A stretch of DNA of 64,000 nucleotides from Oncomelania hupensis (lineage: Eukaryota > Mollusca > Gastropoda > Littorinimorpha > Pomatiopsidae). Positions within the stretch are counted from its first letter, which is position 1; the number at the start of each line of letters is the position of its first letter. Location of the stretch: positions 36,983,281 through 37,047,280 of the forward strand of contig CM072523.1 of NCBI GenBank assembly GCA_036898135.1, written 5' to 3'. This document shows positions 22,701 through 32,222 of this stretch, piece after piece. The position numbers were made by a program, and so were the translations under genes. A model generated the notes under the pieces. That model saw only the letters and a list, made by a program, of their open reading frames with translations. It was not told the origin of the DNA and did not search any database.

Positions 22701-24430
22701 GTTTTCTGAGAATCAATCAGTTCCTGGCGAGTTAGCCCAAAATCTGACAACACGCGAATCAGTGGCTTGTGCGGTATGTCTTGTTTCGCTGTTTGCGCGC
22801 GAGTACTGACTGCAGCGCCAATGTGTTGTCCACTATGATCAACAATCTCAGGGGGAGGAAAATTTATTTCTGAAATGTTTCCTACAATCAGATCCGCAAC
22901 AGGGTCTGGGAGTACAGCACACAGCAAAGAACCTGAAAAATATGGAGTAGAAACCTGAACCTGCGCTAACCTATAGAAGGTAATCTCTCCACCAAAAGTT
23001 TTGCAACGAACCTGACCTTCTACATAATCTTGTGGACTAACTAGTCTTTGACGAACGCCACAAACAGTAGCACCTGTATCCCGAAGAACAGAACATTTTT
23101 CACCCTTCACCGATCCTAATTCTAACTTCAAGTGACCACTGGCCAAATCCAAAACAGAGCAGACAATTTCTGCAACTCCAACAGAAGCACTTTGAGTTTT
23201 CTGTGAGTCGCTCTTTAAAAAAGGACAATCTTTTCTAGCATGACCCCCTAACCCACAGGTGAAACAAGGATTGACTGGATTATTTCTGAGGGGACATCTG
23301 AAAGATCCATGACCAGTGCCTTTGCATAAATCGCATGTCATACTGTTTGTCGAAGTAGAACCACGACCGACCGCGCCACGACCTCCAGCAGTTCTATTAA
23401 AACTGTGTGACTGGTCATTGGCAGTTGACTGCCTGTTGAAATTCCACCTCCCCCGAAAATTTCCTCTTCGTTTGTCAACACGTCCACCCCTATAACCTGA
23501 ATGAGTAGCAGCATTAGCTTCAAAAGTATCATAAGTATCATCCGATTCTGACTGTGCAACAGAAGCAAAAGCAGTGGAAGGTATCTTTCGAGCTAAGTTT
23601 TTTCCCGGTCTAGCAAGGCGATAACATTCTGCTGTTTTAATCATCTCATCAAGGGAGACCAAACCTCGTTCCCTAATGAATGTAGCCAAATCGGCAGAAA
23701 CTGAATTCAAAAACTGTTCTCCAAGAATGAGATCGATTATTCCTTTCTTTGTTCTTTCGACTCCCGAAAGTGTCAACCATCTTTCAAAAAGCCTATTGAG
23801 TTCAATCCCAAAAGTTTGAAATGGTTCATTTCCATCTGGTTTAATAGTTCTAAACTTTTCTCTGAAGCCATCAGCTGTGCATTGAAACTTTTTCAATAAG
23901 TTTTCTTTCAATGTATTATAATTACAAAATCCCAAGGCAGACAGGCTATGATACAAATTCAAAGCACCACCATCTAGCAAAGCTGACAAATATGTCACCC
24001 ATTTGTCCTCATCCCAGTTAAGAGACCTAGCATGAGTCTCAAACCGAAACAAATACGAGTCTATGTCATCAGACTTTTCTTTGAACATTGGTAGTTTTGG
24101 ATAGATTGGCTTAGGACCTATGTATTGTCTTCTTCCACCATGTCCCTGTTCAATATCAGCTGGTTGTTGATCTTGTGTTGGTATTTGCATCTGTTTAGTT
24201 TTCTCTCTTTCTAGTTCAACTTGTGCATCTAATTCCTCTTTCTTTTGTTGAGCAGCTAATTCTTCCTTCTTTTGTTGAGCAGCTAATTCTTCCTTCTTTT
24301 GTTGAGCAGCTCTTTCCTGTTTTCTTTCAAGTCTTTCGAAACATTCTTTAACATATTTTTCTTTGTCAGAAACTCCTAAAGTAGATGCTTGTTTGAGAAA
24401 AGTTTGAAATAATTCATCATAATTATCCAT
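19778..24430 (-). CDS. Gag-Pol of element 1, order Gag-PR-IN-RT-RH, 1550 aa
   Basis: One uninterrupted frame. Gag: a charged coiled coil with three AAQQKKEEL repeats (41-67), a capsid-like region (~105-280) and two CCHC knuckles (C366-C369-H374-C379 and C389-C392-H397-C402). Aspartic protease: DTG at 451-453. Integrase: an HHCC zinc site (H639, H646, C676, C679), then D709, D769 and E805 (the last two spaced D35E), and a GPY module at 948-950. Reverse transcriptase comes AFTER integrase: RIDLAKGY (D1218), FFDD (1278-1281). RNase H: TDAS (D1429), ERE (~1468), TDHRPL (D1495), D1538. All key catalytic residues are present. In most Ty3/gypsy elements integrase follows RNase H; this order matches the Gmr1 group. 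The ATG at 24430 is the first in frame and precedes the coiled coil directly. Confidence 0.96.
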   Translation of the reverse strand: MDNYDELFQTFLKQASTLGVSDKEKYVKECFERLERKQERAAQQKKEELAAQQKKEELAAQQKKEELDAQVELEREKTKQMQIPTQDQQPADIEQGHGGRRQYIGPKPIYPKLPMFKEKSDDIDSYLFRFETHARSLNWDEDKWVTYLSALLDGGALNLYHSLSALGFCNYNTLKENLLKKFQCTADGFREKFRTIKPDGNEPFQTFGIELNRLFERWLTLSGVERTKKGIIDLILGEQFLNSVSADLATFIRERGLVSLDEMIKTAECYRLARPGKNLARKIPSTAFASVAQSESDDTYDTFEANAATHSGYRGGRVDKRRGNFRGRWNFNRQSTANDQSHSFNRTAGGRGAVGRGSTSTNSMTCDLCKGTGHGSFRCPLRNNPVNPCFTCGLGGHARKDCPFLKSDSQKTQSASVGVAEIVCSVLDLASGHLKLELGSVKGEKCSVLRDTGATVCGVRQRLVSPQDYVEGQVRCKTFGGEITFYRLAQVQVSTPYFSGSLLCAVLPDPVADLIVGNISEINFPPPEIVDHSGQHIGAAVSTRAQTAKQDIPHKPLIRVLSDFGLTRQELIDSQKTDSTIHPCFGLASSGEKKSVGANTYSFYLDSGVLFRSYENSTQILQQIVVPLKLRSAVLVTAHDQLLAGHCGTRRTLSRVLSKFFWPGVSADVARYVKTCDLCQKSVSKGSAPPVPLSVVPQSGIPFERVHIDIVGPLSPPSDEGHRYILTMVDLATRFPEAVPMKTITSVDVAEALLSVFARLGFPKEVLSDQGTQFNSDLIHQFHVLCGTKAIRTSPFHPQANGIVERFHRTLKAMLGKVTQTHPRAWHRYLPALLFACRELPSESTGFSPFELVFGRQPRGPIALLADSWVHDQAQTDDDARHLYAYVFELKNILAETCELAKQNSAQSSAKNKVYFDRSAKQRTFSVHDEVLVLLPSESNKLLMQWLGPYTVQQCMHPDYKILVKGKHKIFHANMLKRYFRRANIAVVQDDDQELPTVVCQGSAVSWSELIPHQFFETAQSDRGQFQDRDYTQKHADTTLLSKIEHTVLGSVGIVQDDDDVVPVPTLPLASSMTDENITFVSFDPLLSKSDHESIFSVLSEFPNILTAKPGSFSGDVLLDIHLTSDIPVRRKAYELPFASQQVVAREIRTMLDLGVIETSKSAYSSPVVLVQKKDQSCRFCIDYRALNKITVFDAEPIPDVTEMYTRLAASVYFTRIDLAKGYWQIVVNPLHRHITAFATHLGLYQWIRMPFGLVSAPAVFARMMRMLALHEVSAMNFFDDILTHSLTFQQHLLDVKGVFERLRQFGLTARPSKISAGFQSLEFLGHVVGQGLLRPEEKKIQKILAIPTPTTKKQVRSLLGLLSFYRCYIPNFSAILAPISDLTKDSKSRSVTWSSACDRALSDIKLLFSTAPVLQLPRLNDPFVLRTDASASGIGAVLLQESNGVLHPVSFTSRKLLPREVRYSTIERECLAIVWAVAKFARFLWGVPFTLQTDHRPLTYLQTCRFKNSRIMRWALSLQEYKFVVEPLPGSQNVLADLLSRSDVDQYLP

Positions 24431-25897
24431 GTTTGTTTTGTTTACTGAAGACTAGAATCAAAATTTTTTCAACAACAAAAAAAAAAAATTCCAAAAAACC
24501 AAAAAAAAAAAAAAAAAATTCTATGAAAACCTAATACCTAACAATATATACAATATACAACAAACCACTAGTATTAATGCACTAAGTCCCCAAAACCCGA
24601 GAAACAATGATAAAAATAAAATTTATTTTAACAAACAGCCCAAGCGTTCAATCTAGAACACTCTATTTACATTATATTCAATATAACTCAACAAAATACA
24701 CAATCAACACCTAATACAACAACACTTAATAATTTCAAAACAAGTATCAAGTGTTTTTATCCCTCAGTATTCAACTTAAATTACTAACAAACTCAGTTTA
24801 AAACACTAAAGATGACAAAAGGTTTTAAAAAAATAATTATTATAACAACTTCACAACTAATAGCTATTTCCAATAATCATCAATACCAAATATTAATAAA
24901 TATTTTCAACACACAAAATCCACAAATCCAAAAACAAATTCAATAATAAGTGGCGAATCAGCAAAAAAAAAAAAAAAAAAAAAAAAATTAAGTCAAAATC
25001 ATTATTATTTTTCTTTCAACATTCCAACCTCAAAATAAAAACAACTTTAACTTACTATACTAATAATACCAATTAATTATAATAATTCTATAAAATTTTC
25101 AAATTTCCTCACAATAAATACTAAATTCCCAAAACACTGCAACAAAGGGAGAGAAGAACTTTTTAGTAAACTAAGTCAACAAACAGAAACCTCACAGCAA
25201 AAACATAGACAAACTTCAAAACATTCACAAATAATTTTCAACAAAGATGCACAAATGGAACTAAAACAAACAAGAAAATTTTTTTTTTTAACCAATATGC
25301 ACAAATAAAACAACTAATTTCTATAAAATTATAAAATCAACTTAAGTTAAACAAGGGTAAGGTGATTACAACACAATATAATCAGGTCTAAATATAAACA
25401 AAAGTAACCAACTACAACAAAACAACAATTCTACTAAAAAAATTAATTCTAATGAAGGCTTTTGCTAACTATTCTATTTTAAAATAAGAGCGTGGAAAAC
25501 TAACTCACTCCATATCCACACACACACCCACACAAAAGAATAGCCCTACCGAGTATAACAAGAGTAACTGATAATATAAGAACTGAATTAATCAAAATTT
25601 AGATAAGCGAGCAAAGAGAAGATTTAGAACCCCAAAGGAAGAAAAATGAGTCTAGGCCCTTGAGCAACTCAGAATTTCTGTACAAGAGAGCCCCACCGTG
25701 AACCTGGAGACGGTGTAATTATTTAACAACTATCCTAAGATAAATAACAACACAAAATATATAAATTTATTTACAATGCAAGGGAGACAATCAAATTCAG
25801 ACCACTTATAAATACCCAATACAAAAGACACAGGCAAGGGAAGCAATCACCATTCAACACAATAGATACAACCTTACGTTAATTTGAACTAACACAG
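24431..25897 (-). other. AT-rich 5' leader of element 1
   Basis: About 1.47 kb between primer-binding site and gag-pol start, strongly A-rich on the plus strand with runs of A near 24478, 24503 and 24964. No coding frame of note. An unusually long untranslated leader. Confidence 0.7.
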
Positions 25898-25915
25898 AGT
25901 TTTTCAGGGTCACCA
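25898..25915 (-). other. Primer-binding site of element 1
   Basis: TGGTGACCCTGAAAAACT on the minus strand, two bases after the 5' LTR. It begins with the TGG that pairs with a tRNA CCA end. I cannot name the tRNA from memory. Confidence 0.65.
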
Positions 25916-25917
25916 GA

Positions 25918-27595
25918 TGTAACGCACGGGTTTTCTTAAATTATACTTATATATGTGGAATTATTAAACAGCTAAAGAAATGTAATAACTATTGTGTTTG
26001 CGAAGTGAGTGTGTATGTCTGACTTACTCTGTATGGTGCATGCTCTCTCTGTTTACTTTGCTCTCAGACACTCATCAATCACTCACAAAACAAAACCACT
26101 CCTTTATATATGATTTCCACGCTCTCCCTATTCTATTAAATATTAACTAACTTTAAGCACATGAATTATTATCCAGGAGTCAGAACGTATCACTTCCAAT
26201 CACTTGACTTACAAAATTATTCACACCAACCGCACTTCACCACAACTCATTCCAAGTCACAATTACACAAATAAATTAATTATAAACATTGTTTAACCTC
26301 CTCACCTCCAACTATCACCACTATTACACACTTCGGTTGTCTGTCTTACAACCCCACATCAGTTTAACACATATAATCTCCCCTTCTCCAACATCACCTC
26401 CAACGTCAATATAATTCCAATGTTCGTTTCGCACTGTCACTCAATTATACTTTAGAAATCTCCCCTTCCATGACACAATGCACAATACTCTTATCACTCC
26501 AGTCCGCATAGTCAATCACATAAGTCCACTCTGTCAATCGTCTTTCACTTGATCAATATTGGCGACACATGTCACCATCACACTTCTTCAATCCAGAGTA
26601 CCGACTATCTGTGATACCAGCTTTCAAGACTGTCATCCAAGTTATACACACATGTGTCGATGTGTATATCACACTTTCTCTAAATATATATAGGTACTCA
26701 CACCACGATGATTTGGCTGAAAATTAACAAGTTGTAGTCGCTGTCTTCCAGTCGACCTCATGCATCAGCATCCATTATCAGCATACAAGATGTCACCATA
26801 CCATACGTCGGTATACAGTGCATCAGCAACAGCCATCACTCCATCATCGTCATTAGCATCAACATCAACATCTGGGTTGTCTTCCGTGACAGCCCCAGCT
26901 CAGCGGCTGAACATACAATAACAACAATGTCTGAGACTACTTATTTAAACTAAATATCATTCCTCTCCTCCTCTCTCTTCTGTTACCTTGTGAATAGTAA
27001 TTTCTCCTTCTGCTCACCATTTTCCAATATTTCTCCACTTCCGTCACAATATACTATCCATACACCTTCGTTCAAAATTCACAATAAACAATAATAATAT
27101 TTCTCTCTATCAACAACCACCATCGCACATACCTTTTCTCATTGACAAATCTTCAACCAGTACAAACCAGCAAACAGCTCACTAGTTCGTTCACATCCTT
27201 ATTTCGTTCAAAATATTACAATTCTTCCTTCAAAACATTACAATGGCACATCAAAAAATTGTTTTACAAATACCTGCTTCATGCAGCAATACGAGAGAAC
27301 CACATGCAGTTCGGACGATCAAACCATGCTTCTAATCCGCCATGATAGAAAACCTTGTTGAACAAGTCCACTACAATGTGTCTGCTACGTAATACAATTA
27401 CACCACTGCCCTCCTCAAAACACAGAATAGGAGTGCCTAAACTAACAACATTCCCGCTCAAACACCACGTCATTTCACTGCTAATCATTGATTGGATCAA
27501 TCATACTATTTCATCCAATCATAATAAAGTTTATTTCATACTCCTTCCATACCACTAGGCCTATGCCTCTCTCTACCCAACTGCCGTTCTCTACA
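25918..27595 (-). repeat. 5' LTR of element 1
   Basis: 1678 bp, nearly identical to the 3' LTR. It contains the promoter-position TATATAAA at 26103-26110 and upstream CCAAT-type motifs near 27475-27517. It ends at the AATGG duplication. Confidence 0.95.
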
Positions 27596-27600
27596 AATGG
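27596..27600. repeat. Target site duplication AATGG (right)
   Basis: Partner of 18026-18030. After it, LINE copy B continues in register. Confidence 0.95.
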
Positions 27601-30331
27601 CTCCTAAATATTTGAAGCTATGCACTGTGTTGAGGGATTGGCCTTGGACATTGATGTCCGTGTTGATGCCATTGGTGTTGTTGGTCATCATTTTGGTCTT
27701 CTCTGCACTTATTTCCATTCCATAAGCTTTGGAGGTGGTGTCAAGCCTCTGTACCAGCTGTTCTAGTTCTTGTTCCTCTCCAGCCAATCCATCAATGTCA
27801 TCCGCAAAACGAAGATTGGAGATTGCTCTACCCCCTATGCTGACTGTGCCTTCGTGATCTGCAAGAGCATCTGACATGATGCGCTCTAGGAAGATTTTGA
27901 AGGGTGTTGGAGAGAGTAGGCATCCTTGACGCACACCGATTATTGTTCTGAACCAGTTCCCGATGCCACTGTTGTGGAGGACTGCACTGCACTGGTAGCC
28001 TTGTCATACAGGTTTTTGATGACTTCAATAATTTTAGGTCTGATGTACGCTTTCATTGTTGCCCATAGAGCTGCATGCCAGACTCGGTCAAACGTTTTCT
28101 TGAAGTCTATGAACACATGATATAGATGTTGTTGGTGCTGTAGGTATTTCTCACAGATTATTCTGAGGTTGAAAATCTGTTCAGTGGTACTTCGCCCTGC
28201 CCTGAATCCTGCTTGTTCTTCAGCTATGATTTGTTCAGCTTGGGGTTTCAACCTGTTGAGTATTATTTTCAGGAGGACCTTGCTGGGATGGCTGATGAGG
28301 CTGATGGTGCGGTAATTTTCACACTCCTGAAGGTTACCTTTTTTGGGAAGAGTGATGACAAGCGACTGGGCCCATGGTATAGGCCACTCTCCACTCTGCC
28401 AGATCTTGTTACAGATAGTGGTGAGGGCATCAATCATCGCTTCTCCTCCTGCTTGTAGCAGTTCCGCGGGTATGTTGTCCACTCCCGCTGACTTCCCTTT
28501 CTTTAGCGATTGCACTGCTGCCTCAACTTCTCCCCGGAGAATTGGGAGGATTTCTTCTTCTCTGTTCACGGGACATGCTAGAACTGATGGGTCTCCATTT
28601 GGTGTATGGTTGCAAAGGTCAGAGCAGTACTCTGTCCATCTGTCCAAGACTTCTTGTTCTTCTGTAAGGCATATGCCAGACTTGCTTTGGATCGTGGAGA
28701 CTTTGGGCTGTTTGACACTTGTCAACCGCTTTACAGTCTGGTAGGCCTTCTTGCTGTTGTTCTTTTTCAGACTGTTCTCTATTTCCTGGCATTGATCTTC
28801 TATCCAGTTCTCCTTTGCTGTGCGCATGCCTTTTCGGATGTCATTGTTGATTTTTCGGTAGACATCAGCTTTCTGTGAGGTGTTCTTTTTCTTTTTCTTT
28901 TTTAATCTCTCTTCGTTTATCACACAGATCCAAAAGTTCAGGAGTGATCCACGTCTTTTTCTTTGGTCGGTGCTTGCCAAGGATCTCATTGGCGGCATCT
29001 GCCTCAGCTGAGTTGAAGGTGGTGGTCAAGGTGTTGACATCTACTTCACCAGCCCCCAAAATGAGCAGTGGTGCAAATTTCCCTTCAATTGTGGCCTGAA
29101 ATAGTTCTGCCACCTCCGGGTCTTGCAGTTTGTCCAGGTCGAACTTCAGTCTAGTGCAGTATTTACTCTCTTCAAGTGGAGACGGAAAGACATCATCAAG
29201 AGATCGTGGTCACTTCCGATGTCTGACCTGGAAAAATGCGTGTCCTGCCAATGTTGATGCTTGATCTGAAGCGTTTCTTGACCATGATGTAGTCTATTTG
29301 GTTGTGATGCTACCCCCCCCCTCCCCCGGGACTGTGCCATGTCCATCGTCTGGAGTTTTTGTGGAGACCAAGCGTGTTTGCCAGTATTAGATTGTTGTAT
29401 CTGGCAAACTCCAAGAATCTCAGACCCCTGTCATTTGTCTCGTTGTTGCAGTGGGGTCCACATGTGTCTCCCCAGTTGTGGTGCGCATCTTGGCCAACCT
29501 TGGCATTCCAGTCGCCTTGCACTATGACTATGTCCTTCTTCGGCACTTGGTCAAGGACCGCCTGTAGATTTTCATAAAAATCCTCCACTTCGCTGTCGTC
29601 ATAGTCTGATGTTGAGGCATAGGTCTGGATGATGGTGATGTTGAAAGGGGCTGCTCTCAGGCGGATGGTAATGAGTCTACTGGAGACTGGGCGGCAACCC
29701 AGGACAGTGGCTAGAATGTTCTTGTGGACCAAGAATCCAACGCCGTGTTCGTGCCTGTCATCTCTACCGCTGAAATGGAGCTTGTGGCCTTTGTCGGTCG
29801 TTGTTTCACCTAGGCCTTTCCAGCGCAGTTCGCTAATGCCTAGAACTTTCCATCGATAGTGGTCCAACTCGTGGGCCAGTTCTTCTAATTTTCCTTCCGC
29901 CGTTAGGGTCCTGACATTCCAGGTTCCTATGACGATGTTGTTTCTCGTGCGGATCTTGCTAAATTGTCCATCAGTAGCATACTTAACACCTCCGTCCTGG
30001 TGGCCAACGGAAGGCGCGGTCCTTGAGCCGGGCGACGACCGATCCGGTATGGAATTAGTGGATAGTGTCATCATGCATGTAGTGTGTCTTGGGCAAAAAA
30101 GGACCTGGCGGTGCCCAATCCTCTCCAGGCTGTTGGCCAAAGCCGAAATCCACGAATACAGTGTGGCTTGCCTTGGCCCCGAGCACGTGGTCGTTGAACC
30201 TGTATCAACGTGAGGTTCCTCGCCCTGGCCGGTGACTTCTGTGTAGAAGACTTTCGCCCAGTGATGCCGTGCTAACATTACCCCTGTTGGTCGCCTCTTA
30301 CGACAAGCCGGGAAACGTTTGGGCCTATTCT
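27596..30331 (-). pseudogene. LINE copy B, 5' portion, broken ORF
   Basis: Continues LINE copy B from the gypsy insertion to its 5' end near 30331, where similarity with copy A stops. Reverse-transcriptase motifs (FADD, GVRQGC-like, FIDFKKTFD) and endonuclease motifs (WNVRT, SELRW, GDWNAK) are recognisable. However the frame is split into pieces at 27536-27934, 27940-28998, 28865-29113, 29146-29346 and 29310-30335, with frameshifts near 27937, 28890, 29130 and 29320. Near 29310 a C/G run replaces normal sequence. With 17424-18030 the pre-insertion LINE was about 3.3 kb, matching copy A. Confidence 0.93.
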
Positions 30332-30349
30332 TCAATAATGGTACAGGAC

Positions 30350-30580
30350 GCAGTCAATATTAAAATTTCTAAAATAAAAATTAGATTTTCTTTCCGTCTT
30401 CTAATAGCGATCTCCCTGCCTTTACACCACCTGTTTGAGTGAGGGATGTGTATTTGGTGTGTGTGAGGGTGCATGAGACAGGTGAGCGTGTATGTTGGTA
30501 TAGATCGCCGCGCTTTGAGCCTGAATGATGATTTGGGGAAAGGCGCGTATAGCATCCTGTATTATTATTCAGTGCCCGAA
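30350..30580 (+). mobile_element. SINE fragment (family of 3554)
   Basis: Shares the TTTCTTTCCGTCTTCT block, the TTTGAGTGAGGGATG block, ATAGATCGCCGCGCTTTGAG and the GGCGCGTATAGCATCCTGTA 3' end with the copies at 48988 and 52572. It ends in a short (ATT)n. The tRNA-like head is missing. Confidence 0.75.
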
Positions 30581-30650
30581 CCCACAAACAAACAGCAACA
30601 AATATATTACAGACACACAACAAGGGCAACAAAATACAAGACATACACGT

Positions 30651-30722
30651 GGTGTAAAGGCAGGAAGATCGCTACAATATGAAACTGAAAGGAAAATAGT
30701 TTTGTATTTTTAAAATTGAATT
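30651..30722 (-). mobile_element. Inverted SINE fragment
   Basis: Reverse complement of about 30358-30436: GTGGTGTAAAGGCAGG faces CCTGCCTTTACACCAC. Together with the previous copy it forms an imperfect inverted pair ~210 bp apart. Confidence 0.65.
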
Positions 30723-30933
30723 GGCTGCATCTAATATTATTTTGAAGGGAGAGCAAAAAAAACCATGACTCCTGCATACCAACCCAGGAATATTAAGTGA
30801 AGAATGGCTATAAACATTAATAAACAGGCACACATATACACCCACTGTAACTGCCGCACCCACATCTTACAAAACCCAACTTATGTGACTCATCTCGTCA
30901 GACTTTTTAACAAAGAAACGAAACGGCCTATAA

Positions 30934-31147
30934 GACTTACTTGGTTTGGCGAATTTTGAAAACAAGGATTTACTTAATAATAAACTGACAAAACCAAGCG
31001 GATTTGACTTACTTGGTTTTGTGAATTTTTTTAACAAGGATTTAATTCAATAATAAACTGACAAAACCAAGCGGGTGACTTGCTTGGTTTTGTCATGTTC
31101 TCAACAAAGACCTATCTCAAGAATAATCTGACAAAGCAAAGCAAGTC
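30934..31147. repeat. Three-unit 71-bp tandem array of hairpin units
   Basis: Units start at 30934, 31006 and 31077 (periods 72 and 71 bp). Each begins GACTTRCTTGGTTTTG and ends near TGACAAAACCAAGCGG, so each unit's ends are inverted copies and adjacent units form TGACAAAACCAAGC...GCTTGGTTTTGTCA hairpins across the junction. Interior: AACAAGGATTTA and AATAATAAAC. Related single motifs lie at 13557, 13727 and 31313. Confidence 0.8.
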
Positions 31148-31470
31148 CACAAATAGTCTTAAAACATCAAATCTATCGAACATTTCTTTAACATTCAAGG
31201 TATGCACTCTTAAATCGAGGAATTGCATTATAATATGCCCTTAAATTTCCAGAAACGATCGCGTAATATAGCGCAACACAAAACGTCGATTTTCTCGAAA
31301 GTAGGTTTTGTGGACTTGCTCGGTTTTGTCAGTTCACGGCAGCATTGTTTTGTGTTCGTCTCCCTGGTTATGGGTCTTTCGTTTCTCACTGAGGTGTCAA
31401 CAAATGGAAGGAAACTTCCCTCCGTTCCGCTCTTTTTGTTTTGTTGATATCATGCGGTTACTTCAACTTC
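31148..31470. other. Non-coding flank of hairpin array
   Basis: Holds one more inverted motif, GACTTGCTCGGTTTTGTCA, at 31313-31331. The 74-76-residue frames here overlap that repeat and are not credible genes. Confidence 0.5.
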
Positions 31471-31525
31471 ACACACACACACGCGCACGCACACACACAC
31501 ACACACACACACTCTCCCCCCCTCT
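31471..31525. repeat. (CA)n / (CT)n microsatellite
   Basis: CA units with CG interruptions (31471-31512) running into CT-rich sequence. Confidence 0.85.
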
Positions 31526-31589
31526 CTCTCTATCTTAACAAATACATGAACGATGAAGCTTTTCCTTATTTAAAAGCACTTGTTTGCAG

Positions 31590-32130
31590 ATCACCACCTC
31601 GTTATTCATCTTTCACACATAATGTAACATTTCCACAACCACGCTTAGACATATATTTCAAACATCTCTCTCACATTCTCGTCCAAGCGTGTGGAATTCT
31701 CTACCACAAGAGGTCAAGGATAGTAAATCATTAACATCTTTTAAAACTAGATTCCACAAATTTCTATTCTCCCCCTTGCTCCTAATATATACAATGAGTT
31801 CTTCCGTACCTTGCGACAATTTAGGTTTTGATAATGTGTGAATTTGCGCGCGCACGTACGTTGGTGTTTGCGAGGGGATCGGAAGGGGGAGGGTTGGGGG
31901 TAGGATGGAAAGGAAGGCAGGGGTATGAGGGGAGGAGAAAGGGGGAGTATGTTTATTTATAGATGCATTCATATAGTCTTAGTTATTTCTTTACTTACCA
32001 TAGTTAAGATGTAGGATAGTTTCAAATTAATTTTATGTTAATTATTTTGCTTGTTCTAGTTTATTTTATTAAGCACTATCTGTAAGACAGGTTCATAGGA
32101 CCTAATTCTATTATTCTAATAAAGGTTTCG
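31590..32130 (+). mobile_element. 3' end of a CR1/L2-like LINE
   Basis: From 31674 the frame reads HSRPSVWNSLPQEVKDS followed by SLTSFKTRFHKFLF, the familiar C-terminal 'WNSLP...SF K..L' segment of CR1/L2/L1-like reverse transcriptases. The stop is near 31839. It is followed by a 3' UTR to an AATAAAGGTTTCGACTCTG tail near 32117, adjoining a CT-rich repeat. An upstream frameshift means it is dead. It is a different family from the 13814 LINE. Confidence 0.65.
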
Positions 32131-32178
32131 ACTCTGTCTCTATCTTTCTCTCTCTGTCTGTCTCTCTCTCTCTGTCTG

Positions 32179-32209
<31 letters not shown>

Positions 32210-32222
32210 CTTTCTCACTCTC
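32131..32222. repeat. CT-rich simple repeat
   Basis: Mixed CT and CTGT units, probably expanded from the preceding LINE tail. Confidence 0.85.

Larger units (their letters stand above)
18031..27595 (-). mobile_element. Complete Ty3/gypsy LTR retrotransposon, element 1 (Gmr1-type pol order)
   Basis: A 9565-bp element with two 1678-bp LTRs (18031-19708 and 25918-27595), both TG...CA, transcribed on the minus strand. From 5' to 3' it has LTR, primer-binding site, a 1.47-kb AT-rich leader, a single gag-pol ORF, a polypurine tract and LTR. I noticed only one difference between the LTRs (T at 19088, C at 26975), so insertion looks very recent. It sits inside LINE copy B with a 5-bp target duplication. 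There is no env-like frame: only 69 bp separate the stop from the 3' LTR. Confidence 0.96.

Noticed and set aside
30934..31147. CRISPR-like array of spaced repeats
   Set aside because: Units are near-identical throughout with no variable spacers, and the context is a eukaryotic repeat region.
31223..31447. 74-76-residue frames in two registers
   Set aside because: They overlap the dispersed GACTTGCTCGGTTTTGTCA motif and a CA repeat; no domain seen.
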